The translations under genes were made by a program, and so were the position numbers. Shown here piece after piece: positions 1 to 8,560 of a stretch of 64,000 nt of DNA; within the stretch, counting starts at the first letter, position 1; each line of letters opens with the position of its first letter. The stretch comes from Prevotella sp. MGM1 (lineage in GTDB: Bacteria; Bacteroidota; Bacteroidia; Bacteroidales; Bacteroidaceae), in contig NZ_BEWV01000059.1 in assembly GCF_002933775.1 (NCBI RefSeq), positions 1 through 64,000 on the forward strand, given 5' to 3'. Below the pieces are notes generated by a model. The model did not search any database. It saw only the letters and a list, made by a program, of their open reading frames with translations, and had not been told where the DNA came from.

Positions 1-1
1 T

Positions 2-2596
2 GACATACCTTATATCATAAAGCTCAGGAGCACGAGCGAGGCTTATAACGACCTGAAGGAGGGCAAGTCTGACCTTATGCTCGGCATGCGTACGAAATAT
101 CACTCGCAATTCGGAAAATACGGAAACTCGGTGGTGGCGCTTTTCACGCATGGCGTGGCGCACCCCAAGAAAGAGCCCGTGGATATCAACAGCCTTGAAG
201 ACCTCAAAGGGCACAAGGTGATAATGCAGAACAACAGCGTGAGCCATCGCATAGTGATGGAAGCCGGATTGGAGGATTGCGCCGTTCCGCATCACGACAT
301 AGAGAACGCCATAATAAAAGCGGCGGCGAAAGATAGCGGACAGGTACTGTGGAACTCGTTGTCGTTGAAGTTCACCCTCAGGCGCAACAATCTCGATAAT
401 TTCACGATCACGCCGATAGTGATGCCCAACGGAGAGTATCATTTCATGTCAAACGACGAGGATTTGCTGAGGCGTGTGGACAGCGTCTACGAGGCGATGG
501 TGTATGACGAGGAGTTGCAGCTCATAAGAAACAAGTGGTTTTATCCCGAGGTACAGTCGACCGGCATACCGTCTTTCGTATGGTATATAGCGTGGGCGCT
601 TGGCATAGTGGCGGTGTTATTGCTGGTATATAACCGCATATATCATTACCGTATGGGCAAGATCAAGCGGATAAGCAATATACAGAGCAAGAGATTGGCG
701 CTGTATCTTCATTCCGGAAAGATACAGATATGGACTTATGATGTGGATCGTGACGTGTTTGCCACCTTCACTAACGACGGAGACAAGGATGAGGAATACA
801 ACCGTCTATCCTTTTCCGTCTTTTTCAATGAGGAGGATTACAATAAGATATATGCGGCGATTGAGGATATAAAGACCGGCAATGAGGATGTGAAACCTGT
901 CCTCGTGAGATGCCATAAGCCTGGTACGCCGGACAATGAGCATTATTTTTATGTCAAGATATCAGTATTCCAAAGGGAAGGCAATTCGCCGTCGTTGCTG
1001 CTCGGCACGCAACAGAATGTCAACGCGGAGCAGGAGAGGCATATAAATATGCAAAACCTGTTGTTGAGAAACGACGTGGTGTTCAACTTTCTGAAAATGG
1101 ATATGGCGTATTTCGACAGCAACGGCATACTGACGGACATCAACGACAGTACTTGCGAGACGTTTAAGATCACCGACAAGCAGATGTTTCTCGATCGTAA
1201 GATACCTCTTACGTTTATTCCGGCATACGCTGAGATCGATATATACAATATGTCAAGTTTCCATGCCTCGTTGATTGTGAAGGGAAACAGAGGCATGGCA
1301 GACGCCGACAACGTGTTCGGCATAATACCTGAAAAAGTGGAATATTACGAGCACATGCTGACACCGATATTCAACAGCGAGCACGGTCTGACGGGAATAC
1401 TGTTTATCGGGCGAGACATCACATCTCAAGTGCGAAGCATACGTAACGAGCAGAAGAACGAAAAGTACATCATCGATCAGACGAAGAGGCGGAACGAATA
1501 TATCAAGAACATCAACAATGCGCTTGAAGTGAGCCGTATATGGCTGATAAGCTATTATCCGAAGACCAAGATAATGGAGGTGATGTACAATCTCGACGAG
1601 CCGCCGATGAGACTTTCGCAAATCAAATGCGCCATGTTGACGGATGAATGCGACAAGCATCGTGTGGCAAGCCTGATAAACAAGATGGACAAGTGCATGA
1701 CCGACAGGTTTGATATAAAGTTGAAAACAGTGTTCCATGATAAAGAAGGAAAAGATATTTATCTGCAATTCAACGGAATATCCATTCAGGATGAGAACGG
1801 AAATGTGGCTCATTACTTCGGCTTGGGACGTGACGTTAGCATGATAGAAGAGACTGACAGGCTACTGAAACAGGAGATGGACAAGGCACGTGAAGCCGAG
1901 ACGGTGAAGACGGCATTCATGAAAAACATCAGTTACGAGGTGCGTACACCGCTCAACTCTGTCGTGGGATTTGCCGAAATGTTCAACATTGAGCATTCAA
2001 AGGAAGACGAAGAGGTCTTCATGAGTGAGATAAGAAACAATTCGTCAGCGCTTCTAAAGCTTATCAACGACATATTGTTTCTGTCGAAACTCGATGCCAA
2101 TATGGTGGAAATAACCAAGTCTCCCACGGATTTCGCATGTGAGTTCATGGCATATTGCATCACCGGATGGAGCCATGAGCTGAAAGACGGGGTGGAGATG
2201 ATTGTTGACAGTCCCTATGAGCAGCTTGTGGTGGATATCGATTCGAACCATGTCGGGCAGGTGATTGAGATGCTGGCTACAAACAGTGCGCACTTCACGA
2301 GCAGCGGAATGCTGAGGGGAAGATACGGGTATTACCATGGTAATCTCGAAATCTGCCTTGAGGATACAGGGGCGGGCATAGAGAAGAAGAACCTTGATAC
2401 GATGTTCAACAATATGAATGTGGCGGAGAATATGGACCAGAGCGCCATCAGGCTGAGGATGCAGATATGCAAAAAACTTGTCGAGAAGATGGGGGGGAGC
2501 ATGGATGTGGACTCCGAACAAGGCAAAGGTGTGACTGTATGGATAAGGATTCCGTGCGAAGCGACAGTCGTAAAAAAGAAAGACATACGTATATAA
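2..2596 (+). CDS. SBP_bac_3/PAS sensor histidine kinase homologue, degenerate (5' end outside window)
   Basis: The frame is open to the left edge (codons from base 2), so the start lies outside the window; the ATG at 77 is internal. The visible part begins inside a periplasmic solute-binding domain of the SBP_bac_3 type, followed by one membrane segment (about 575-640), PAS-like regions, a HisKA-like segment and an ATPase-like domain. The H-box reads SYEVRTPLNS: the phosphoacceptor His is Tyr (codon TAC at 1934-1936). The N-box Asn (TNSAHFT) and G1 box (DTGAGI) remain, but the G2 glycines are gone (AIRLRM where GTGLGL is expected). From family knowledge such a protein should not autophosphorylate; I infer a pseudokinase that senses ligand and acts through a partner, most likely the intact kinase beginning 10 bases downstream. 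The long intact frame argues against simple decay. Confidence 0.85.
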   Translation, partial: DIPYIIKLRSTSEAYNDLKEGKSDLMLGMRTKYHSQFGKYGNSVVALFTHGVAHPKKEPVDINSLEDLKGHKVIMQNNSVSHRIVMEAGLEDCAVPHHDIENAIIKAAAKDSGQVLWNSLSLKFTLRRNNLDNFTITPIVMPNGEYHFMSNDEDLLRRVDSVYEAMVYDEELQLIRNKWFYPEVQSTGIPSFVWYIAWALGIVAVLLLVYNRIYHYRMGKIKRISNIQSKRLALYLHSGKIQIWTYDVDRDVFATFTNDGDKDEEYNRLSFSVFFNEEDYNKIYAAIEDIKTGNEDVKPVLVRCHKPGTPDNEHYFYVKISVFQREGNSPSLLLGTQQNVNAEQERHINMQNLLLRNDVVFNFLKMDMAYFDSNGILTDINDSTCETFKITDKQMFLDRKIPLTFIPAYAEIDIYNMSSFHASLIVKGNRGMADADNVFGIIPEKVEYYEHMLTPIFNSEHGLTGILFIGRDITSQVRSIRNEQKNEKYIIDQTKRRNEYIKNINNALEVSRIWLISYYPKTKIMEVMYNLDEPPMRLSQIKCAMLTDECDKHRVASLINKMDKCMTDRFDIKLKTVFHDKEGKDIYLQFNGISIQDENGNVAHYFGLGRDVSMIEETDRLLKQEMDKAREAETVKTAFMKNISYEVRTPLNSVVGFAEMFNIEHSKEDEEVFMSEIRNNSSALLKLINDILFLSKLDANMVEITKSPTDFACEFMAYCITGWSHELKDGVEMIVDSPYEQLVVDIDSNHVGQVIEMLATNSAHFTSSGMLRGRYGYYHGNLEICLEDTGAGIEKKNLDTMFNNMNVAENMDQSAIRLRMQICKKLVEKMGGSMDVDSEQGKGVTVWIRIPCEATVVKKKDIRI

Positions 2597-2606
2597 ATAA
2601 GCGTTT

Positions 2607-5423
2607 ATGGCAGGATTATCTTTAAACAGGATTGTAACTTTCATTACCGCAATGGTCGCGTTAATGACCATTGGTTCCGTACATGCTGCCAGGACGGGAT
2701 ATGCCGGTGATATGCCATATACGGCCGAGCGGCCGTTGAGAGTCGTTATAGACTGGGATTTCGCGCCGTTTGAATATATAGATGACGACGGTGAGCCGGC
2801 AGGATATAACATAGATGTGTTCAATAGGGTGCTCAAAGACTTGAAAATCCCGTATTTTTTCGTAATGCGGGAGCGTGAACAGGCTGTTGAGATGTTTGAG
2901 AAAGGCGAGGTGGATCTCATCATAGAGCCTTTGAATAACAGGAGCAAGCATTCCGCCGCTGTATATTACAGCCGTAAGACAATATATCCTTATAAGATAA
3001 AGATAGCCTACAAGCGCGGCACTCCGCCGTTGAGGAATATCAGACAGCTTGGCAAAGGCAGTCTGCTCGCAGTGAAAAGATATGACTATGCGGCTTTCAG
3101 GGTGTTGCGGCACAAGGATATAGACAAGAAGCAACTGCGCATAAACTCTCCGAGAACATGTCTGGCAAATATAGACAACGGTCTTTATCAGTACTTCATT
3201 TACAGTGAAGCGTCGATAAAGAACATGTTGAAAAAACTGAATATCGACAATATAGAGGTTACCGATATTGACATACCGACAGGTGATATGCGCTTTGTCG
3301 CCCATGACCAGCAGTTGATAAACATGCTTGACGACCAGTTCGCGCGTTTTGAGCAGTCGGGCATGAAGAAGCAATTGGTAAACAAATGGTTTCATCCTGA
3401 GAATGAAACGAGAAACGTTCCTAAAATAGTTCTTCTGGTGATAGTCATGGTCCTGGTGCTTCTGTCTGCCGTAATTATGGCAAACAGGTTGATAGCCAAT
3501 CAGATTAAATATGCCGTGCGACGTATATCTGAGAAGAACAAGCTGATGGAAGAGGCTCTGAAAATGAGCGGCAACAGCGTTGTTCAGTTGAGTATTACAG
3601 GTGAGAGGGTGGATAATCTGTATGGAAATCATCTGCCACCGGAGGGAATGACGGCTCAGCAGTATTATGATTTGATACATCCTGACAGCCAGAAAGCCAT
3701 GGCAGACTATACGGACCGTATAATAGCCGGTGACAGAGATACGGAGAAAGGACAAATATATACATGGAATGCGGGTACTCCCGACAATCCGCAATGGATA
3801 CAGCTATATAATCAATCCATAATAGAGAAGTGGAAAGACGGTAAGTCGCTGAACATAATCAGTACGCTGACAGACATAACCGATGAGCGTAAGAAAGACA
3901 AGCAGCATCAGATATTGGCAGATAAATATGCAAGTATATTCGACCTCTCGGTATTGGGATTGCTGCTATATGACAGTAAAGGCAGATTGGTAAACACCAA
4001 TAAACGGGTTCGTCAGATACTTAAATTCCGCTCTCAGGAAGATGACTTTTATTATAAAAGAAACATTTTGAACGCGCTTCTGGACGGAATGCACCTTTCA
4101 GGAGAAGGGATAGACAACATGGTGGTATGCTCAAAGATTTCCGTTCCGGAACGCGGTGTGTCAGAGTATGCCGAGATAAGGGTTTGCCCGATCAGGAATG
4201 CCGAAGGCTCTTTACGCCATATTCTTGTCGTTCTGCAACTGGTGACTAAAGAGCGCGAGATGTATTTGCAGCGAAAAGTCATCAATGACAATATACGTCG
4301 TGTAAATATGGAAACGGCCAGATACGAGCGAGACCTCCGTTACCTACTCACAGAGAGTAAGACTATGAACTGGCGCATGTCGTTGGCAACTTCTCACATC
4401 ACATATTTTAGAAATCAGCATACCGTAGACATCGAGATGAGCAGGGAGGAGTTCATAGGCAGGGTGGTGGGAGACACCAATAAGAAGACGGCCGCAGAGT
4501 TCCTTAATACCGCTGATGGGACTGTTTTGCCGAAGACAATAGTATTGCCGACCGTAGATCTCATTCACAAAGACGGCAAAGTGCGCTGGTATTCCATAAA
4601 CAGGCTGCCCGATTATGACGATAATAGTAATGTAATCGGACTTTTCGGACTTATCCGTGACATAACAGAACAGGAGGAAGCGCAGGAGAGACTGCGTTCG
4701 GAGATAATACGGGCAAATGACAGTGAGTTGCAGAAAAGCACCTTCCTGGCCAACATGAGCCATGAGATACGCACGCCGTTGAATGCCATTGTAGGTTTCT
4801 GCGACCTGTTGCCGTCGATGGACGGTCCGGAAGAGAAAGCCGAGTTGGTAAGGATAATACGTAAGAACTGCGATCTTCTCATACATCTGATAGATGATAT
4901 CCTGATGATATCGACAATGGATGCGGACGGTCCGAAGATAGAACCGAGAAAGATCGATTTCGCACTGGCATTCGAAGATATCTGTACCACACTCGAACTG
5001 CATGCCTCCGAGTCTTCCGCCCGGTTTATAAAAGACAATCCGTACCTGTCGTTCGTCACAGAACTGGATATCGAACGCATACAGCAGATTATCATCAACT
5101 TCACGACAAACGCCGTGAAGTTCACCGCCTGCGGACATATCAAGGTGGGCTACCGGAAGGAAGGTGAAGGGATATATATATATTGTGAAGATACCGGTAA
5201 GGGCATTCCAAAAGAAAAATGTAAGGATGTGTTCCGCCGGTTTGTGAAATTGAATGATTTTGTACAGGGTACCGGACTTGGTCTCAGCATCTGCAAGGCC
5301 ATTGCCGATGTGTGCGGAGGAGATATAGGTGTAGAGTCTGAACTTGATAAAGGCTCCACATTCTGGGTATGGATACCTTGTGTCGCGGAGAGTATAGTGC
5401 CGAGAGAGGCGGGAGAGTGTTAA
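2607..5423 (+). CDS. Membrane sensor histidine kinase with periplasmic SBP_bac_3 domain and PAS domains
   Basis: The 938-residue protein has an N-terminal signal or anchor (residues 1-28), a solute-binding-protein-type ligand domain (about 42-265), one membrane helix (about 274-294), PAS-type regions (about 310-430, 445-550 and 600-690), then HisKA with the canonical MSHEIRTPLN motif (His719) and a HATPase_c domain with N-box NFTTNAVKFT (Asn835), G1 DTGKGI and G2 GTGLGL. All catalytic boxes are intact, so it should autophosphorylate. It has no receiver or output domain; the AraC regulator 37 bases downstream is the nearest candidate output, although AraC proteins are not usual phosphorelay targets. 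It has the same architecture as the degenerate kinase just upstream and probably arose with it by duplication. The ligand is unknown; SBP_bac_3 domains usually bind amino acids or other small polar molecules. Confidence 0.9.
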   Translation: MAGLSLNRIVTFITAMVALMTIGSVHAARTGYAGDMPYTAERPLRVVIDWDFAPFEYIDDDGEPAGYNIDVFNRVLKDLKIPYFFVMREREQAVEMFEKGEVDLIIEPLNNRSKHSAAVYYSRKTIYPYKIKIAYKRGTPPLRNIRQLGKGSLLAVKRYDYAAFRVLRHKDIDKKQLRINSPRTCLANIDNGLYQYFIYSEASIKNMLKKLNIDNIEVTDIDIPTGDMRFVAHDQQLINMLDDQFARFEQSGMKKQLVNKWFHPENETRNVPKIVLLVIVMVLVLLSAVIMANRLIANQIKYAVRRISEKNKLMEEALKMSGNSVVQLSITGERVDNLYGNHLPPEGMTAQQYYDLIHPDSQKAMADYTDRIIAGDRDTEKGQIYTWNAGTPDNPQWIQLYNQSIIEKWKDGKSLNIISTLTDITDERKKDKQHQILADKYASIFDLSVLGLLLYDSKGRLVNTNKRVRQILKFRSQEDDFYYKRNILNALLDGMHLSGEGIDNMVVCSKISVPERGVSEYAEIRVCPIRNAEGSLRHILVVLQLVTKEREMYLQRKVINDNIRRVNMETARYERDLRYLLTESKTMNWRMSLATSHITYFRNQHTVDIEMSREEFIGRVVGDTNKKTAAEFLNTADGTVLPKTIVLPTVDLIHKDGKVRWYSINRLPDYDDNSNVIGLFGLIRDITEQEEAQERLRSEIIRANDSELQKSTFLANMSHEIRTPLNAIVGFCDLLPSMDGPEEKAELVRIIRKNCDLLIHLIDDILMISTMDADGPKIEPRKIDFALAFEDICTTLELHASESSARFIKDNPYLSFVTELDIERIQQIIINFTTNAVKFTACGHIKVGYRKEGEGIYIYCEDTGKGIPKEKCKDVFRRFVKLNDFVQGTGLGLSICKAIADVCGGDIGVESELDKGSTFWVWIPCVAESIVPREAGEC

Positions 5424-5460
5424 TATCCTATGGACAAAAAAACAATACAAATAAATTATT

Positions 5461-6333
5461 ATGCAGAAGAGTAAATATGTGTTAGCCAATGATAGAGACA
5501 AGCAGTGGGGACTGACGGTCAGCACTGTGGGATATGAAGAAATTCCTCCCGGTGCGGCTTATCCTACTCGCGGACATGCCGACGGATATTACTTCAAGGT
5601 AGAGGAGGGACGAAGGCTGAATGAGTATCAGTTGCTGTATATCGTTGAGGGCAGCGGAACTTTCCGGAGTGACCATATCGGCGAGACCGAACTGAAAGAG
5701 GGAGACATGTTTTTGCTTTTCCCCGGAGAGTGGCATACTTACCATCCGAGAGAAGACCGCGGATGGAAGAGCTACTGGATCGGATTTATGGGCAGAAACG
5801 TGGACGACAGGGTTACGGCCGGCTTCCTCAGTTCCGAAAAACCGATATATCATGTAGGTTTCTCGGCTGAGATAGTGCAGCTGTACAAGTCCGCTTTCAA
5901 TATCGCAGACAAAGAGCCGGCCAATTCACAGCAGATACTTGCCGGCATTGTCAATCACCTTATCGGAATGATGTACTCTCTCGAACGTAATATTGAACTT
6001 AACAGGACACCAAAGCGCATAGACATGATTAACCGCGGACGGCTGCGTATACGAGAGTCTCTCGAAACACCGTTGTCTATTCATCAGATTGCCGATGAGT
6101 TGGGGATGAGTTATTCCAATTTCAGAAAACTGTTCAAGGAATATACCGGTATCAGTCCGGCAAGCTATCAGCAGAGCCTCAAATTGCAGCGCGCAAAGGA
6201 GCTGCTCACCACCACCGACATGAGCATAAAGGAAATAGCCTATCGTCTCAGTTTCGATTCGCCTGATTATTTCTCGTCCAAGTTCAGGATGAAGACAGGG
6301 CGAAAACCAAGCGAGTTCAGGGAGAATTTATAA
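5461..6333 (+). CDS. AraC family transcriptional regulator with cupin sensor domain
   Basis: This 290-residue regulator has an N-terminal cupin-like AraC-binding domain (about 40-140, with LLYIVEGSGTF and a GDMFLLFPGEWH strand) and a C-terminal double helix-turn-helix of the AraC/XylS type (about 190-288), including the signature stretch SFDSPDYFSSKFRMKTGRKP. Proteins of this form bind a small ligand, often a sugar, and activate nearby catabolic genes. It follows the sensor kinase by 37 bases on the same strand and is closed by a strong terminator immediately after its stop, so the three genes may form one transcript. The target genes are not evident here; upstream genes outside the window are candidates. 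Confidence 0.9.
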   Translation: MQKSKYVLANDRDKQWGLTVSTVGYEEIPPGAAYPTRGHADGYYFKVEEGRRLNEYQLLYIVEGSGTFRSDHIGETELKEGDMFLLFPGEWHTYHPREDRGWKSYWIGFMGRNVDDRVTAGFLSSEKPIYHVGFSAEIVQLYKSAFNIADKEPANSQQILAGIVNHLIGMMYSLERNIELNRTPKRIDMINRGRLRIRESLETPLSIHQIADELGMSYSNFRKLFKEYTGISPASYQQSLKLQRAKELLTTTDMSIKEIAYRLSFDSPDYFSSKFRMKTGRKPSEFRENL

Positions 6334-6334
6334 T

Positions 6335-6382
6335 AAAAAACATCGGTGCGGTTTCCAATTGGAAACCGCACCGATGTTTTTT
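6335..6382. terminator. Perfect palindromic bidirectional terminator
   Basis: A 22-bp perfect inverted repeat (AAAAAACATCGGTGCGGTTT then CC) surrounds an AATT loop. With A-runs on one side and T-runs on the other it can terminate transcription in both directions. It begins immediately after the AraC gene and serves that gene. Confidence 0.9.
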
Positions 6383-6400
6383 ATGGAGTAGAGAAAGGCT

Positions 6401-6597
6401 CATTGGGGATTTAAGAAGGTTTATTGAGGGAATTAAGAAAGCTTATTGAGGAATTAAGGAGGGATATTGGGAGAGTTAATGAGTTAAGCCAATACTCTCA
6501 GGATTTGATTATTTCCTGTTTACCGTTTGTCTTGACTGCATTTGGCTTAACTCCTTAATTTCTTAACTCCTAAATGTTCTTCCTTGACTCCTCAATG
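6401..6597. repeat. Long imperfect inverted repeat with internal tandem units
   Basis: The left arm (about 6401-6492) holds three imperfect units of roughly 21 bp of the type AATTAAGAAAGCTTATTGAG. The right arm (6542-6597) is its imperfect reverse complement: GAGTTAAGCCAA at 6481-6492 pairs exactly with TTGGCTTAACTC at 6542-6553, and CATTGGGGA at 6401 pairs with TCCTCAATG at 6589-6597 with one mismatch. The loop is about 49 bases. It lies between the converging AraC and nhaD genes and contains no gene. Confidence 0.65.
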
Positions 6598-6602
6598 TTA
6601 TC

Positions 6603-7955
6603 TTAGAATAAAAACATCTTTTCCACCCAATAGACGATTATTCCCGCAAGGTATCCTATGAAAGCTATCCAGGTGATTTTCTTCATATACCATCCGAAGG
6701 TGATTTTTTCCAGTCCCATCACCACTACGCCGGCAGCCGAACCGATAATCAGCATCGAACCGCCGACACCGGCACAGTAAGCGAGAAGTTGCCAGAAAAC
6801 ACCGTCGACAGCCATGTCACCGGTAGCTTCCACCGGATACATGCCCATGCAACCGGCCACGAGAGGCACATTATCCACGATGCTTGACAGCACGCCGATG
6901 ATACCGGTCACCAGATAGTGATTGCCGTTGAACGCCACGTTGAGGCCTTCGCCAAGGCTTTCGAGCACGCCGATTGTTTCAAGACAGGCCACTGCCATAA
7001 GTATGCCGAGGAAAAAGAGAATCGTACCCATGTCTATCCGGGCGAGCATTTTTGTGATGCGCTTCTGCATGCCGTTGCCGTTTTCATCCTCGTTGTCGTG
7101 CGGCAGGCTGCTGTAGAAAATCTCGGTCACCGTCCATAGCACACCGAGCACGAGTAGTATGCCCATAAACGGGGGAAGGTGGGTTATCGACTTGAATATC
7201 GGCACGAAGATGAGTCCGCCCACGCCGAGGAAGAATATAGCCTTTCTCTGTCCTGCCGAGAGTATGTCATCTGATGTGTCGTCAGCCTCTTCCTCCACTT
7301 CGGCGAGGTCTCCTTTCAGCGACAGCGACAGTATATAAGCCGGAATCACCATTGATACGACAGACGGTATTATAATTTCCGTGATTACTCCCATTGCCGT
7401 TATCACGCCCTTGTTCCACAGCATGATGGTTGTCACGTCGCCGATAGGCGAGAATGCGCCTCCCGAGTTTGCCGCTATTATCACGAGTGCGGCATAGATC
7501 ATCCTGTCTTTCTTGTCGGCCACGAGCTTGCGCAGTATCATAATCATCACGATACTCGTAGTCAGGTTGTCGAGAATGGCCGAGAGTACGAATGTCATCA
7601 CGGCTATTCGCCATAGCAACGCTTTTTTTGTACGGGTTTTGAGCATGTCGCGCACGAAGTTGAATCCTCCGTTCTGGTCGACCAGTTCCACAATAGTCAT
7701 CGCTCCCATGAGGAAGAACAGCGTGGTGGCCGTGCTTCCCAGATGCTTCTCTATCACCTCGCTTACCGCCAGCGGAATGGAGTCTCCAACCGCGCCTGCG
7801 ATATAACTGCCCGGATCAAGCATGAACAGGGTCCAGCAAAATACGAACATCAGCAGGGCAATGGCAGCCTTGTTGATTTTTGTCAGGCTCTCTACGGCTA
7901 TGCACAAATATCCGATGACGAAGACCGTGACAATCGAAAGGGTTAATGTTGTCAT
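6603..7955 (-). CDS. nhaD: Sodium/proton antiporter NhaD
   Basis: This 450-residue polytopic membrane protein belongs to the ArsB/NhaD ion-transporter superfamily. NhaD-type residues are visible: the conserved LDNLTTSIVM stretch, the GGAFSPIGDVTTIMLW stretch and IVDNVPLVAGCMGMY near the C-terminal third. It is expected to exchange cytoplasmic Na+ (or Li+) for external protons in the inner membrane, supporting pH and salt balance. The ATG at 7955 follows an AT-rich leader with short tandem repeats. It is monocistronic, convergent with the AraC gene upstream in the window, and length fits the family. Confidence 0.93.
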   Translation of the reverse strand: MTTLTLSIVTVFVIGYLCIAVESLTKINKAAIALLMFVFCWTLFMLDPGSYIAGAVGDSIPLAVSEVIEKHLGSTATTLFFLMGAMTIVELVDQNGGFNFVRDMLKTRTKKALLWRIAVMTFVLSAILDNLTTSIVMIMILRKLVADKKDRMIYAALVIIAANSGGAFSPIGDVTTIMLWNKGVITAMGVITEIIIPSVVSMVIPAYILSLSLKGDLAEVEEEADDTSDDILSAGQRKAIFFLGVGGLIFVPIFKSITHLPPFMGILLVLGVLWTVTEIFYSSLPHDNEDENGNGMQKRITKMLARIDMGTILFFLGILMAVACLETIGVLESLGEGLNVAFNGNHYLVTGIIGVLSSIVDNVPLVAGCMGMYPVEATGDMAVDGVFWQLLAYCAGVGGSMLIIGSAAGVVVMGLEKITFGWYMKKITWIAFIGYLAGIIVYWVEKMFLF

Positions 7956-7965
7956 TTAATTTGAT

Positions 7966-7999
7966 TTTGTTTTTAAGTTTGTTTTTAAGTTTGTTTTTC
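7966..7999. repeat. Short tandem repeat in the nhaD leader
   Basis: Three near-identical T-rich units containing GTTTTTAAGTTT lie between the nhaD start codon and its promoter. On the transcribed strand they give A-rich repeats just upstream of the ATG; copy-number changes would alter leader length. Confidence 0.7.
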
Positions 8000-8004
8000 C
8001 ATTG

Positions 8005-8033
8005 CAAAGGTAATAATAAAATCGGTACGCAAG
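8005..8033 (-). promoter_or_regulatory. Bacteroidota-type promoter for nhaD
   Basis: On the minus strand TACCTTTG (8012-8005) matches the -7 consensus TAnnTTTG exactly, with a partial -33 element (TTGC) about 17 nt upstream. It lies 50 bp before the nhaD start. Confidence 0.6.
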
Positions 8034-8317
8034 AGCCGGCGGGTGTAAAATATTTACGTAATCGTTTTCTTTAATATTATTGGCGGACAGTTTCTGTCCT
8101 GTGTTCCGTTCCGCTTTTACTGCTTGTTCACGTTTGGCGGATATTCGGAATAATATTTACAAAAGGTCATTCATGTTTCGGTTATTTGAAAATTAAGATG
8201 CGGAGGCCGCAAATATCGCCGTATTTTAGTGTTTCGTGCAACGTGCTGTATATCAATATTATACGAGGGATGTTTGTTGTTTACGCTCCGGGCATTCCAC
8301 TTTTTGAAAGTCCAGGT

Positions 8318-8440
8318 TTGCGTTTAGTATACTGATTGCGTCGCGTTTAGTATCCCGTTGCTTTCCGTTTGGCCGCTAAACGGAAAGCAATCGGCAGCCG
8401 AACGGCTTCCATTTAGATGCCCGTTGCGGGAAATAGGGCG
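8318..8440. repeat. Dispersed intergenic repeat, copy A (AACGGGATAC family)
   Basis: The non-coding stretch from 8041 to 8457 contains two GCGTTTAGTATnC units, one as GCGTTTAGTATCCCGTTG (8343-8360), and a perfect 13-bp inverted repeat TTGCTTTCCGTTT / AAACGGAAAGCAA (8358-8390). Related sequence recurs near 31,840-31,950 and 52,120-52,235. I see no gene here. Confidence 0.65.
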
Positions 8441-8457
8441 GATTTCCGTTTTTCGAT

Positions 8458-8498
8458 AAAGGCGCTATCGCATTGTATATCGCAATGCGTAGCGCCTT
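8458..8498. terminator. Hairpin terminator downstream of radA
   Basis: AAGGCGCTATCGCATTG pairs with CAATGCG-TAGCGCCTT with one bulged base around a short loop. It sits 60 bp beyond the radA stop codon on the minus strand and closely resembles the hairpin at 47,075. Confidence 0.7.
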
Positions 8499-8560
8499 GA
8501 TTTTCTATTTCGACAAAAAATAAAGTGTTAAATCCGTGACTTTATTATTGCATTTTTTTA

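Noticed and set aside
3661-3794. Long opposite-strand frames inside the kinase and other genes
   Set aside because: They follow from codon bias of the real gene in other frames and show no protein pattern.
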